Part shown: piece after piece, positions 53,616-64,000 of the stretch
Numbering within the stretch: the first letter of the stretch is position 1
Layout of the letters: each line of letters begins with the position of its first letter
DNA from: Heterobilharzia americana
Taxonomy: Eukaryota > Platyhelminthes > Trematoda > Strigeidida > Schistosomatidae
Assembly: GCA_944470555.2 (NCBI GenBank)
Contig: OX104134.1
Span: 108,928,701 to 108,992,700 of the forward strand
Direction of reading: 5' to 3'
Length of the DNA stretch: 64,000 bases
Program-made: the position numbers and the translations under genes
The notes under the pieces: generated by a model
Told to the model about the DNA's origin: nothing
The model's database searches: none
What the model saw: only the letters and a program-made list of their open reading frames with translations

Positions 53616-56600
53616 TAAATTCTACTACAATGCCCAGGTTTTACACTTAACTGAACTGAGATTTTTCGCCAGTTAACCTCTGTGTGCAGGTTAAAGGTTA
53701 CATTTAAACAGGACGTGATGTTTTAGTCACTGGATAGCATAAGGTTTTCTAACAGTGACATACTAAATTTCAAACCCCTCTGCTATCAGCTACACCTATG
53801 CACCTATCTAAGTGTGGCCTCGCGTTATTAGGTTTTTTGTGATGCGTGTTTTAAGAGCTTTTGGAAGTTAGACTTCTGGATCGCAACGCGTAAAGTCTGT
53901 GGATTTTAGTGTTCATGGTACGAAATTTAGCACCGTGTTGTTCAACAATCAGAAACTAGTCTCTGTTTTAAATAAGTTATGGCGGGGTCTGCATACTTCC
54001 CCATTGAAATCGAGTCTTCGAAGCAGTTATTGTGCATTCTAGCACTTTGTATCACCTAATCACTGCTTTCTTTTTCAATTTAATTGCTTTCATGAAATGA
54101 TGAATTGCTATTTTAGATTTAGCGCTCTCTGGAGCTGTACGTAATCTTGTACACATCAGTTGATGTGTGGAAAACCATCAGTATCTGATCAGTTATATTA
54201 CACTGGTCATCTGAGGTACATTCAAATACTGCTTGCACGTCTGTGGCGAATGTCCATGAAAAATGTGTAAGTTGAGATCAAACATTAGCCAATTTTCTCA
54301 ACACTGTGCATAAATTTTTGTCGCGATGACAAATTATAGTCAGTGTACTATTTTCTCTCTTAGTCTTTGTCAGAATGCATTTGAACCCATACTTCGATTC
54401 CGTTTACTTCATCGTATTCTCATTATTGTCTACCATCTCCTTATGACTTGATATGCTATTTACTTTCTCTACTCAGCTCTTATAGTTTTATATAACAGCT
54501 GTTAGTTGTAAGTGACTGTATATTAGGAAAATTCTGATTACCATAATACACTCAAACAGCTTGTGTTTCTTAAGTGAACTTTAACTGTTAATCCAAGCAA
54601 TATAGTTGATTGTTGTACCAAACAAGCAATTTCAGCGAAAATTTTGAAGCGGAATAGATTATTCAGCGTAGTACCTTACTGATATGCATCACTTCAACAT
54701 TGTAGCAACTTGAGTCAGTTTAAGGTATTTGTAATGTGTAATTAATGTTTTCTTTTTGATACTCAGTGCTTCTAAATTGTTAATATGTATCGCGGAGGCA
54801 TATCACATCTGAGGTTAATCACAATGGATCGAAACTCGGTCGAGTTTTCAGTGTTTTACTCACACATGAGTACTATTCAGTCCGATATCTTATGATATCT
54901 TCGGTGAGAAAGTGGCTAGACCTCATGGTTGCTAATGTAAAATTGAAGCCTATACTCGCCAAAATAAACTATTATTTATTCATGGCATCTCACTGTGTAG
55001 CCAAAGTTAGATATACTAATGTGTCCTACTCTACGGCTTCGAGATATGGATATTAAGCTACAGACAACCTGTCGTCTGTTTGTTTGTAGGATTAAGTGAA
55101 TTGCAGTCGTAGGTAAGCAATAATGAAATTAGCTGCAGATTTTTGATATAAAAGGTGAATCAGCAAGAGCATTTGTAAGATTAGACCGAGTTTTACCGTG
55201 GTATTCACTACGCATGCCGATCGACAACTAACCTTATTGTGCGACGATGACCGAAGTAGTGATGAGTTGGAAGAGCAACGAAGTCAATGCAGCACAAATT
55301 CACTTAATTTTAAGAATCGTGAGCTCAAAGTCGAAATCCATGCACACTTTCAGGAAAGCTAATGACACTACTTGGTTCTACAAACCTTGGTAAAGTGGGG
55401 TTCGAAATAGAGTACCTAGACGAAGTATCCACACCTACGTGGAGAATACTTAGCTGTAGCTCAGAAAGCGCCTTCAATGAAGGAGTTTCATTACACAGCG
55501 GCAGTTCAAGACTGGGTTTGATGATGCTGGATTATCCACTTATTATCGTAGTGTTAAAAAGAAATTTTTACTGAATTATTCATGCCTACCCATTTTACCT
55601 ATCTGAATATCTTTCCATTCCTGCCAATTCGTATGCTAATACCGATTGTGTATAGCCTTTGCTGTTGTCTAGTTGATTATTTGTGACACGACTGGTGAAA
55701 ATGCGATGTATAATTATGTGCTTTGTGTAGTCGTTTAACTTCTTAGATTCTTTTAGTGGATTTGAATGCTCAAAAGTCTTGATTGTTTTGATATACTTCG
55801 AAACATTTTTGTTTTTAAGTGGTTTCCTGTAGTATTGAACTCCTTGGCTTCTCACATTCATACGATGACTTCCTTAACAGTTAAATCAGAAACTACTCCG
55901 TGTCAATGTTAATTGCTGCGGGTGCAGCAGCTTTCTTGTCATCCGGGAAAGGATCATTTTGATTATTTAACTAATATACTTGTTTTGTAGAGATTTGTTT
56001 TCCGTTTTAATGGAGGGCTATTTCGGCTTTTACAAGCTTTCCGAAAAGGTGGTTATCGTACTAGGTGTAGGATTTTGACGAACAGCAACGCGTTAAATGA
56101 TCTGTCATTCTGTCGCAAATTGAACACAGTATTGAATTCATTCTTTGAAAATTTATCAACGTTAGGCATATTAGAGGTCACCGAAAGTGTTTTGAGATAA
56201 TGGACCGTACTAACTGCGGTATCAGTCGTACGAGAAATAAGTGGTTTCATGAGACGCATTTCCATTGTTGACCAGTTCCTAAGGGAAGGAGTTAAAATTG
56301 TGTGCGATAGCAACAAAAATGAGCCTGATGAAAACAGCATCTAAAATTTTAGGGTTTCCAGTCATCGATCTCTAACTGGTTCCCGGAAGTAGCAAATATA
56401 GGAAAAGTGAGTGAGTTTCAAATCTGAGGATGCGTTGACCAGATACTCACCTGTCGGCAGATTCTGTATGCAAACATGCTGATATCCCATGCTTCCCATA
56501 TTACTGTGTCTGAAGCTGATATACAGATCCATCCAGATGTAGTTTCTTACTGTATTAAAACCTAAATGTGGTAAGACTTGTCGTCTGTGTGTTAATACCC

Positions 56601-58300
56601 AGATGCGTCCGTGGAAGACGTTCAGTCTGGCTATTCCTACTGGACCTTGTTATGGAGACCACAATAAAAGTAACTTCTAACTTCAAGGATAACTTGCCGT
56701 CTGGAGAGCGCTAATTAATATTGACAATACAGGTTGCGGGTTTTTTAAGTGATGGAGCTGTGACTCATTAGTCTGAACACTCGACTTCCAAGTGACTGGT
56801 TACGATGCCGAATCCATCTGCTGATGTCTAACAATACCGCTAGTATGATTATCCTTCACATAATAGGTATGGCTCCTTTGTACTGCACTGGTGTGCTCCA
56901 GGTTGCCGAATGGATTTTAATTTCTTTTCGATTCTGTTAAGCAAAAAATTTAACAAGATGCGAGATCGGAACACTTCGGGTGGAAGTCCGGGCTTGCTTT
57001 GGTACTTCACAAAAGTTGGACTTCGGTGTAAAAACTGATACCTAGTTTAAGGATATCGAATGTGGTTAACTGTTACGTCAGGCAACCTATTCGGTAGGGA
57101 TGGCATAAGTTTCTAAGGATTTCTGTTGCCGGTAGGGTCTCAGCGTGAATTAATAAGACCTGTTCCGTATTGACCATTCTATATCTTATTAGCTACATGT
57201 CCAACTGACGATCACTGTGTCTTCCTTTACCACACAGCTTTACGATGTTTCTTAAACTGGACTACTCGCAGTTTGAAAGTTTCAAAAATAGGTTTATGTG
57301 CAGTGTTTTTGACATATGGTGGATCCAAAGGGGCATAACTGAGGCTAGTTATAGAGTACAAGACGTAGTATAAGCCAGTTGATGAGATTGTGAACTAGAA
57401 GCGACTGGTACGGCTGGATCATGTATGATACACTATAGTCGTCTTTATATCGTAGTAGCTGTAATTATGGGGGTAGAATCAATTTGTAAGATCAGAATAA
57501 CTAAAGCGGGATGCAGCAACAATGCTTGACGTCGCTGACATTTGCTCGGAATCTATACACTGCTTGTTTGTTTTTGATATCTTGAGAATAGAAGGTCAGA
57601 AGCTTCGTGTGAAAGTCCAACCATGGGGTCGCAAGTACATGAACTGTTTGTCATCGAGATTGTGAGCACTTTACTAACGCTCAATAACTTGTTATCTAGC
57701 CAAGAGGGAGAGACATATACATTCAGCAACATTGTGCATATTTGTGCAATGGGCTACACATTGTGTGTGGCTAATCAATGAACCACAGACCTGTTGTATA
57801 TTTCCTATTGATATCGTTGTGTGTAGTCGTGTTGTTCTTACCATAATTCTGTTTTCATTTGTTTGTTATTTCGATCTATATCCTTATCACTTACAGTCCC
57901 CCATCATCTTAAACTAAGCTGTTCTTACAGACATAAGTAGTGCTCTGAGTTTACTTGTGATCAATGTTTATAGCTTTCTCCTACCAATCATAATAGTTTT
58001 TCACTATCGTATGTTAGCTAGCGTACTTTGTGATATTGTAGGCATCCTAGTATAAATATTTAAATGTCATACAGGTGGTTAAAGTCTGTGAGTGCCTTAT
58101 GAGGTTTTTGGGTCTTGCATAGTTTCAGAACAAATCAGCCATCAGGGAGTATATGTGGTCCCATGGGTAGGAAATGCGCCTCAGCATTTCACTCCAAGTC
58201 AGGTTGTCTTGACATGATCGATGTTGAACAGTAAGTTCTTACGATATGTGGTACTACCGAATTTGGTGTACTCGTTCCTTTCCGTATTTGTGTATCTCAT
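53616..58300. other. Mostly unrecognised intergenic DNA
   Basis: AT-rich, with short frames and no protein motif. A weak tRNA-like stretch near 56755-56925 (GATGCCGAATCC) may be a decayed SINE. Open stretches at 55362-55574 (plus) and 56053-56340 (minus) have no recognised motif and no evident splice context. Confidence 0.5.
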
Positions 58301-58309
58301 GTAACGTAC

Positions 58310-58395
58310 TTGGACATTATTTATTGCTTGACATTTCGAGCATAAGTAGTTTCTCAAAATCATATCAAGGTAATCATAAGAGTATCAGCGTCTGA
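58310..58395. repeat. Second copy of the element centre seen at 53475-53615
   Basis: Plus-strand TTTCGAGCATAAGTAG and AAATCATATCAAGG match the order TTTCGAGCATAAACTC and CAATCATATCAT at 53508-53545. The outer arms are not conserved here. Confidence 0.5.
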
Positions 58396-58769
58396 CTTCT
58401 GTAGTCCTATCAACTCATATTCTTTGTTTTCTTATTGACAGTAAAGTTTTCTACATCTCCGCTATAGGTGTTGGGCCATTCCTAATGAATCTGTTGTGTT
58501 GGTTCAATGAACAAAGATTTAGTAATCAGTCCCTGTCTCCAACTAAATATGTTGGACTTAAGTATAGCGTTGTATCTCACCTTATTGTGTGGTTTTGTCA
58601 GTGCATGCATTAGAATATCATTTACTCCCCCCCAGATTGTTGGTCTTTTTGATGTCTATCGTTTCACATTTGAATAAATTCCCGTTTATACAATCTATTT
58701 GCCCTAGATTGGCTAGTTAAACCTATATACTTGATCTCGAAGTCATTGCACTGTATATGATACGTCAAA

Positions 58770-61690
58770 TCCCGATAGATAGCTGCTACCTTGACGTGGT
58801 GGTCGGGTTCGCATATCATAATGACCCAACGACCTATACTGGTGGGACGCTTGTTCCCTCGAGGTCCTCCCATGCCAGAGAGGTCTGTTGGATTACGATT
58901 ACGCGAATACCCAATGGCTAGTTCTCATACGATTAGTGGATCAGGCATAGCATTGGATTGTCGAGCAGAAAGTGTGCTTCTCGATTGGATACCAGTCAAC
59001 AACCATCTGTGTGCTGTTCGACTGAGTGGATCTACAGAAAATAGGAAAGATCGGGAGACTAGGCGATGCCTGTTTGTAGTCTCCGCCACGTACCCACCGA
59101 CTGCAGTTCAGATGATGCAAAAGATGAATTCTATGAGGAGCTGTCAGTTGTTACAGAGAGCAAAACCATGCTCAATTAGGGAAGCTAAGCCAATCTGAAA
59201 GGTATCTTGGGGTTATTCATGGAATCCCATACCAACGAACCGACAACAGTGGTAGTCTGTTTCAATTTCGCTCCGACATCACTTGTTTCTGGCCAACACT
59301 AACTTCATCAAGCATAAGTAGACACTTTCACAAGGCGTCCGCGGTCCAAAAACAAACGATGAACACAGATAGATTATATTGCTATTAGCCATCGTTTGAG
59401 AGGATCTTTCTGTGGTACCTGTTTGGACGCCGATCACACGCTAGTAAGGGCCCGCGTTTATCTAGGCCCTATTGGCCCAAGCGGCAGTAAAGCCTATCTG
59501 TATTCGATTGGAAGATGAGGACAGGCACACATTTATAGAGTAGTTAGCTAAGCACTTCTGTGAACGTGACAGCGATGCCCATCCTGAGGAAACCTGGAGT
59601 GATATTAAGTCTGGTGTAGAAACAGCGGTAAAGACGATTAGTAACCTACACCAGAAGGTTAGCAAACGTCAATGGATTTTTGTGACGTCATCTGAACTGA
59701 CTGATGCAAGGAGGCTGACCACGATATAGAGCGAAAGCAACTTCAACGTAAGTTGACCAAGAGTCTCCACGTCTACCACAAGCGGTGGCGGGTGGTGAAA
59801 GCGAGAGAGGTGGAGATGGCATCAGTGTTGGGTAACACCCGGCAACTATTTAAGCTTATCAAGGATACTGGCAAGAGGAAGACGATGGTGAGTAAAATCA
59901 CCAAAAACGATGGGACGGTGATAGCCTTCCAGAAGAGGTGGCTGGAACGTTGGGCAGAACACTTTGGAGCACAGTTCAGCTGGTCCTTAACAAGCCTACA
60001 GTTGTCCAATATTCAGCCTGAACCTGAATGAGACGTAGATGTTGGTCCTCCAACCCTCCTTGAACCTGAAGCCATGCAAAGCAGCAGGATCTGACAGTTT
60101 GCCACCTGGAGTTTTCAGCGATATGGAGTATGAGATTTTTGGCTATAGTGATGGAGGAACAAAGTAGTGTATGGGGATCAGAGGTAGCGCCGTTAGACTT
60201 GTCTACTTCACTGACCATCTCAGTCCATAATAGAGAGAAATCTTGTGACAGTCATCGGAGAATTAGTTTGACTAATATTATGTGCAAGATACTTGGGCCC
60301 ATAGTTATCTGACGCCTTACTGGAGCTCGAGGAAACCGGGGAGGTTTCAGGCAGATCTAGACGAAGATGCATAGGTAATAGTTTTACCGTCTGGCAGGTT
60401 CTGGAACACAGGTTTACCTACTGGCTAGTGGCCGACACTTGCCATATTTCTTGGCCTGAAGGCGGTATTTGACTTGTTCGACAGTGAGGTGTTTTGGCAG
60501 TCTCTGACTGGGAAGGGAGTACCAAGCGAGTAAATAACGCTAATCAAAGCTCTCCACTTCAACTCGCCAAGCCACGTTAGGGCTAATGGAGAGTTGTCAT
60601 GTGACAACTAGTGTCCGCCATGTATGTTCACAGTCGCCGTCCCTACTTAACTTCGTCATAGACGTGTAACCCTATGTACGTTTGACTTCACAGGGACAGA
60701 CCTACCCTCTGTAGGTCATCTGGTTGGTTTGGAGTGTGCAGAAGGTATTGTCCTGTTAGGTGAAGACGCTGACGCAATGCAGGGTTTTCTGAGCGGGTTC
60801 AGCAGAAATCTGGGAATGTTTGACAAACGTTTCGCTGGCACTTTTCAAACGAAAGATGATGCTCCAGGACTGGTCTGCAACGACTCCCAGTTTAGTGATA
60901 GGGAGTGAAGTGGTGGAATGTGTCGAGCACTTCACTTACATGGGGAGTTGCATCTTCCCGAACGGGTTGGTTGCTGACGAAATCTCAGCTCGAATGCAGA
61001 AGGCCCATTTGGAATTTGCCAACTTGCGACATCTACGGTGCCAACTGGTGAGATATCTGAGTATATCGCACTCCGTTCTCTTCTGTCTTGTTATATGGAT
61101 GTGAGACATGGCCGTTGAAAGTAGACGGTATGAAGCGATTTTAGGGTTTTGATCATAGATATCTTCGTAGGATTGCTTGCTTTTGGTCAAATCACTTTGT
61201 GAGCAATGTTGAGGTCAGGTAAGGGATACCAGGCAAGATAGGCAAATCAGTTGATGAGGTTGTCAACTGAGGTGGCTTGGAAATGTACTGCACATGCCGA
61301 GCCACCACCTACCTCGACGTGCCATGCTAGAGGAGGTTGGAAGAGAGTTCAGGGTAGCCAGACCAAGATGTGGCACCAGTCAGTGAAGTCCATAACTGTT
61401 GATCTGAGCCATGTGAAGCGATGTAAACTGCCTGGTTAGGGTCTCCGAGACAAAAGGTATTAGTTATTGAGGACTCTTCGTGACATGGTTGCGAATCGGT
61501 CACAATGGTCCAGAATGTATTGACTCCTTGACGTCTTCTGCAGCTTTAATATTCGAACTAACCGTTATCTGAAGATTGCCTATTCTCTCACACAACTTTG
61601 CCTATATTTGATTTCAGTCTTTTTCTATCCACCTGTTCTTTTTGTACTACTGTGAAGTGTGGCAACTTGAGCCGATGCAGTTGTGTGCGA
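58770..61690 (+). pseudogene. Family B RTE, near full length in outline, decayed
   Basis: Leader with TACCTTGACGTGGTGGTCGG (58789), N-terminal and endonuclease part with LDCRAESVLLDWIPVNNH and RCLFVVSATYPPT (58791-59198), linker with KLTKSLHVYHKRW, ASVLGNTRQLFKLIKDTGK and FQKRWLERWAEHFGAQFSWS (59753-60031), RT pieces, a thumb segment VVECVEHFTYMGSCIFP (about 60910-60960), a C terminus ending near 61440 and a 3' UTR to about 61690. The catalytic YADD region is degraded (about 60735-60770). Stops are frequent. It is the most complete layout of this subfamily here. Confidence 0.85.
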
Positions 61691-61704
61691 GTTTCTACTT
61701 TGAT

Positions 61705-61830
61705 TTTGTCATCACACCTTTCTGGTATGGTGGGACTTCGGAGAAACAAGTGTTCCACCAGCATAGCTCGTTGATTTGTTGTGATATACGAGCCTGACCA
61801 TCACGTCAAGGTAGCAGCTGTCGATCGAGA
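61705..61830 (-). repeat. Family B RTE 5' leader fragment
   Basis: The reverse complement reads GCTACCTTGACGTGATGGTC and then TGGTGGAACACTTGTTTCTC, as in the leaders at 20817-20945 (minus) and 58785-58900 (plus). No coding sequence follows. Confidence 0.75.
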
Positions 61831-62960
61831 GACCTATGCAATCGTCCGTATCAGGATTAGTTGTTAGAGCAGGGATTTGGATTCGGTGCGTTGATGACAC
61901 ATTGGTAATTCTTAAGGACAACCAAGTAGAAAGCGCGTTCAAACTGATCAGCCAGATATTTGAAGGAATTCACTTTGTAAAGAAGACGGGAACTAACAAC
62001 GAAATTCTATGCTTACTTGTACTCATCAGCATAACAAACGACAAGACTTGACAAAGGCAGCTGTACAGAAAAGCCACACACTGGTCAAGTCTTGAACTAC
62101 GAAAGCAATCATTTTACAGTCCTTAAAAGATTTACACAAGGATTATTTTCAAGAACCGAAAGACATTGAGGCTCTGGAGTACTATGGAAAGCCGAAGAAA
62201 AATACCTGTACAAAGTGTTCAAAGATAATGGTAATCCACTCAACTTTATCAGAAGGTGTTTTTCAGCAGGACAGAAGATAGGAGAATTACGTCAGATCAA
62301 TAGGCGCTTCACGCTGTCCTACATCGAAGGTTTCTCAGAAGCTGTCAACCGGTTGCTCATCCTTTCGGGATCAGAGTAGAACATAGATATAATCAACAAA
62401 ATTAATTACAAAGGTTGTTCACAGCACTATATTGGCCAGTTTAACCATCGATATGCTCAAAGAAGTCATGAGTATCACCTAGAAGTAAAGCGACATGATG
62501 CGGCCTCCTTTCTCTCAGTGTACACAGACAATGACGATCACAAATTCAACTGAGAGTGTGAAAATCCTACAAAGCGCCTACTCAAAAGCTAGGAAAGAAT
62601 TTCTAAAAGCATGGCATACCAATGAACTTATCAACAGACATATAGATACAGACCTAATCTAATTAAAAAAAGAACAGTCATCCACCAACCAAGGGAAAAT
62701 TAACCAGTATGGTAATAAAAAATAGCTCAGTTTTACTTTAAGAAAGATTCTGTATCGACATGACCGAAGGAAATTTATGGTGAAGGAGATCAAGGTGGGA
62801 TAAAAATCTTTTTCCTGACTTGACGACACCCAAAAGAAACACTACCTGAACATTCGCGCAACATTCCTTTATGCTTCATTTTTTTTTATCAATTCGGTGC
62901 TGAGGATATCACCAACCCTTGTGATGAAACGTTCAAGACAAAATATCAAAGCTCAGAAAA
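61831..62960 (+). pseudogene. Penelope-like element, RT end and GIY-YIG endonuclease, decayed
   Basis: The plus strand starts in the RT palm with WIRCVDDTLVILKDNQVESA (catalytic VDD), followed in broken frames by a thumb-like region with YKVFKDNG and NFIRRCF-like sequence near 62210-62260. A GIY-YIG type domain follows, with GQFNHRYAQRSHEYH (about 62437-62480) and SVYTDNDDHKFN (about 62518-62555), which are typical of Penelope-like endonucleases. A terminal NRHIDTDLI pattern appears near 62630-62660. Several stops and frame changes. The 5' part of RT is missing. A hammerhead-like motif follows at 62900. Confidence 0.82.
62900..62934 (+). ncRNA. Hammerhead-like motif at the Penelope-like element 3' end
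   Basis: CTGAGGA (62900-62906) fits CUGANGA. ATCAC pairs with GTGAT as helix II with one unpaired T, then GAAA (62926-62929), CG and a TTC or GTT cleavage-type triplet. Minimal hammerheads are known in Penelope-like terminal repeats. Helix I pairing is weak here. Confidence 0.5.
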
Positions 62961-63059
62961 TACCAAATCATCATAATATTCATTTTGTATACCTGCAGAA
63001 CATCCTGGTGAGAAAATGACAGCGAAACACAAGTCAGAGTGGAATTACAGTGGCACTGG

Positions 63060-64000
63060 GACTAGGATCCTATGTCAATCAGTGAATGTCAACATGTCCT
63101 CCAGCATTTCTGCGTAACGTTATAGGCTAACTCATGTTATATCAGTTTATCAAGCGCAAACGCACTAAAATGAAACGTTAGGAGATCAGGCAGAAAAAAG
63201 TTGGAAGTCATACAAAGACAGTAAGGATCAAGATAATAAAATTTAGTAAGACAATTAATACGAAGCTAATGCGTGAATACATATGTGCCATAGATATCGA
63301 TTCTGAGCCATATTGTCCAGAATCCCAACCACTGGTTTCTGTTGTCATGCGGACCCCAATGAGCAAGTCTACATTCCCCTTCACAGCTGAGACCAACAGT
63401 CGAAGAGTTCAGTGATTGATAGCACCCTTTAACTTTTACGCCTTTAACGTTTTCCTACCCTCAACTCATGTCAGCTGAAATTGTGCGAAGAGGCATGCGT
63501 AACGCACGTTTAAGCCACTCGTGTTGGTTAAGCTTTGCAATCTTACCAACTGACTTTCCTCTTCTGATTATCCTGACGTTTGCGTTACTGACGTGGTGAC
63601 ACCACAATACATAGCCTGTGTTATGAAGACAACGGTGTTCAAACACCTAAATCCTCATATCATTTACTTTTAATACCCAATTTTCACAACCACAGTAAAA
63701 CGGCAGCACAGTAAGCTTCTAATAAGCAATCGGATATCAACATAGTGCAATAAGTTGCGTAAGTTGACAGAACCTTTAAAAATGTGTGCCAAGATTCATC
63801 GTCACCCTAACCTAGCAGGGCTAATCCGACTTCCTGCGTAAGTGAAGTGGTCAACACGCTCAGCCATTTCATTGCCTATTGTTAAACGGAACACCAGCGA
63901 AGGCCAATCGTGAAACAACAATTTAAATTTGAATGGTGAGAAACATATGGTAAATATTCTCAAATTGCTACGCAAGATGTCCAGAAGACTGCATCTTCAC
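63060..64000 (-). pseudogene. Old family B RTE 3' part, leaving the right edge
   Basis: The 3' UTR begins at about 63100 (TTTCTGCGTAACGTTATAGG). The minus-strand frame at 63461-63646 reads a degraded C terminus with VLWCHHVSNANVR and GKSVGKIAKLNQHEWLKRAL. Further right, near 63840, GTGAAGTGGTCAACACG corresponds to the VDHFTYLG region. Stops break every frame. The rest of RT lies beyond the window. Confidence 0.82.

Noticed and set aside
55595..56340. Minus-strand frames of 88 and 95 codons
   Set aside because: No recognised motif, no splice context, and base composition like the surrounding intergenic DNA.

Overview
The window looks like nuclear DNA of a blood fluke (Schistosoma or a close relative). 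Three things point there: very small introns (33-34 bp) in one host gene; a repeat landscape of two RTE-clade families, a CR1-clade family, BEL/Pao, a CsRn1/Boudicca-like gypsy element and a Penelope-like element; and a Sm-alpha-like unit that carries both a Pol III B box and a hammerhead ribozyme. This is an inference from family resemblance; no search was run. Repeat names are tentative, so I call the RTE families A (SR2-like) and B (SjR2/Perere-3-like).

Two host genes are supported. SLC30A9 (ZnT9, a cation-diffusion-facilitator zinc transporter) lies on the minus strand. I could place its 3' eight coding exons between 14487 and about 49737. Reading frame and splice phase agree across all but one junction as first drawn, and that junction has a simple alternative donor. 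The exon for the first membrane segments is missing because it falls in a 500-N gap (48757-49256). SSR3 (TRAP-gamma of the ER translocon) lies on the plus strand at 52218-52814 with tiny introns. The two genes run away from each other, with about 2.5 kb between the last SLC30A9 exon found and the SSR3 start.

Layout: 1-5540, minus-strand BEL/Pao element with an open gag-pol frame running off the left edge. 5713-10229, decayed gypsy element with both LTRs. 10230-14480, mostly unrecognised DNA with an AT microsatellite. 14487-49737, SLC30A9 with introns full of retroelements. One intron (22505-40675) is 18 kb and holds a tandem array of a 2.9-kb composite repeat (24728-37343). The first array unit is split by an apparently intact 1044-codon family A RTE, so the other units act as empty-site controls. 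A 1.3-kb piece of the repeat unit recurs inverted at 46114-47418. 49745-52217, CR1 endonuclease remnant and unassigned DNA. 52218-52814, SSR3. 52815-58760, mostly unrecognised DNA with a short repeat pair. 58770-64000, family B RTE, Penelope-like remnant with a hammerhead-like 3' motif, and another family B copy leaving the right edge.

Apart from the two host genes, essentially everything recognisable is retroelement-derived. The most unusual signals are the ribozyme-like motifs, the composite tandem array with its inverted partner, and the two long open retroelement frames.
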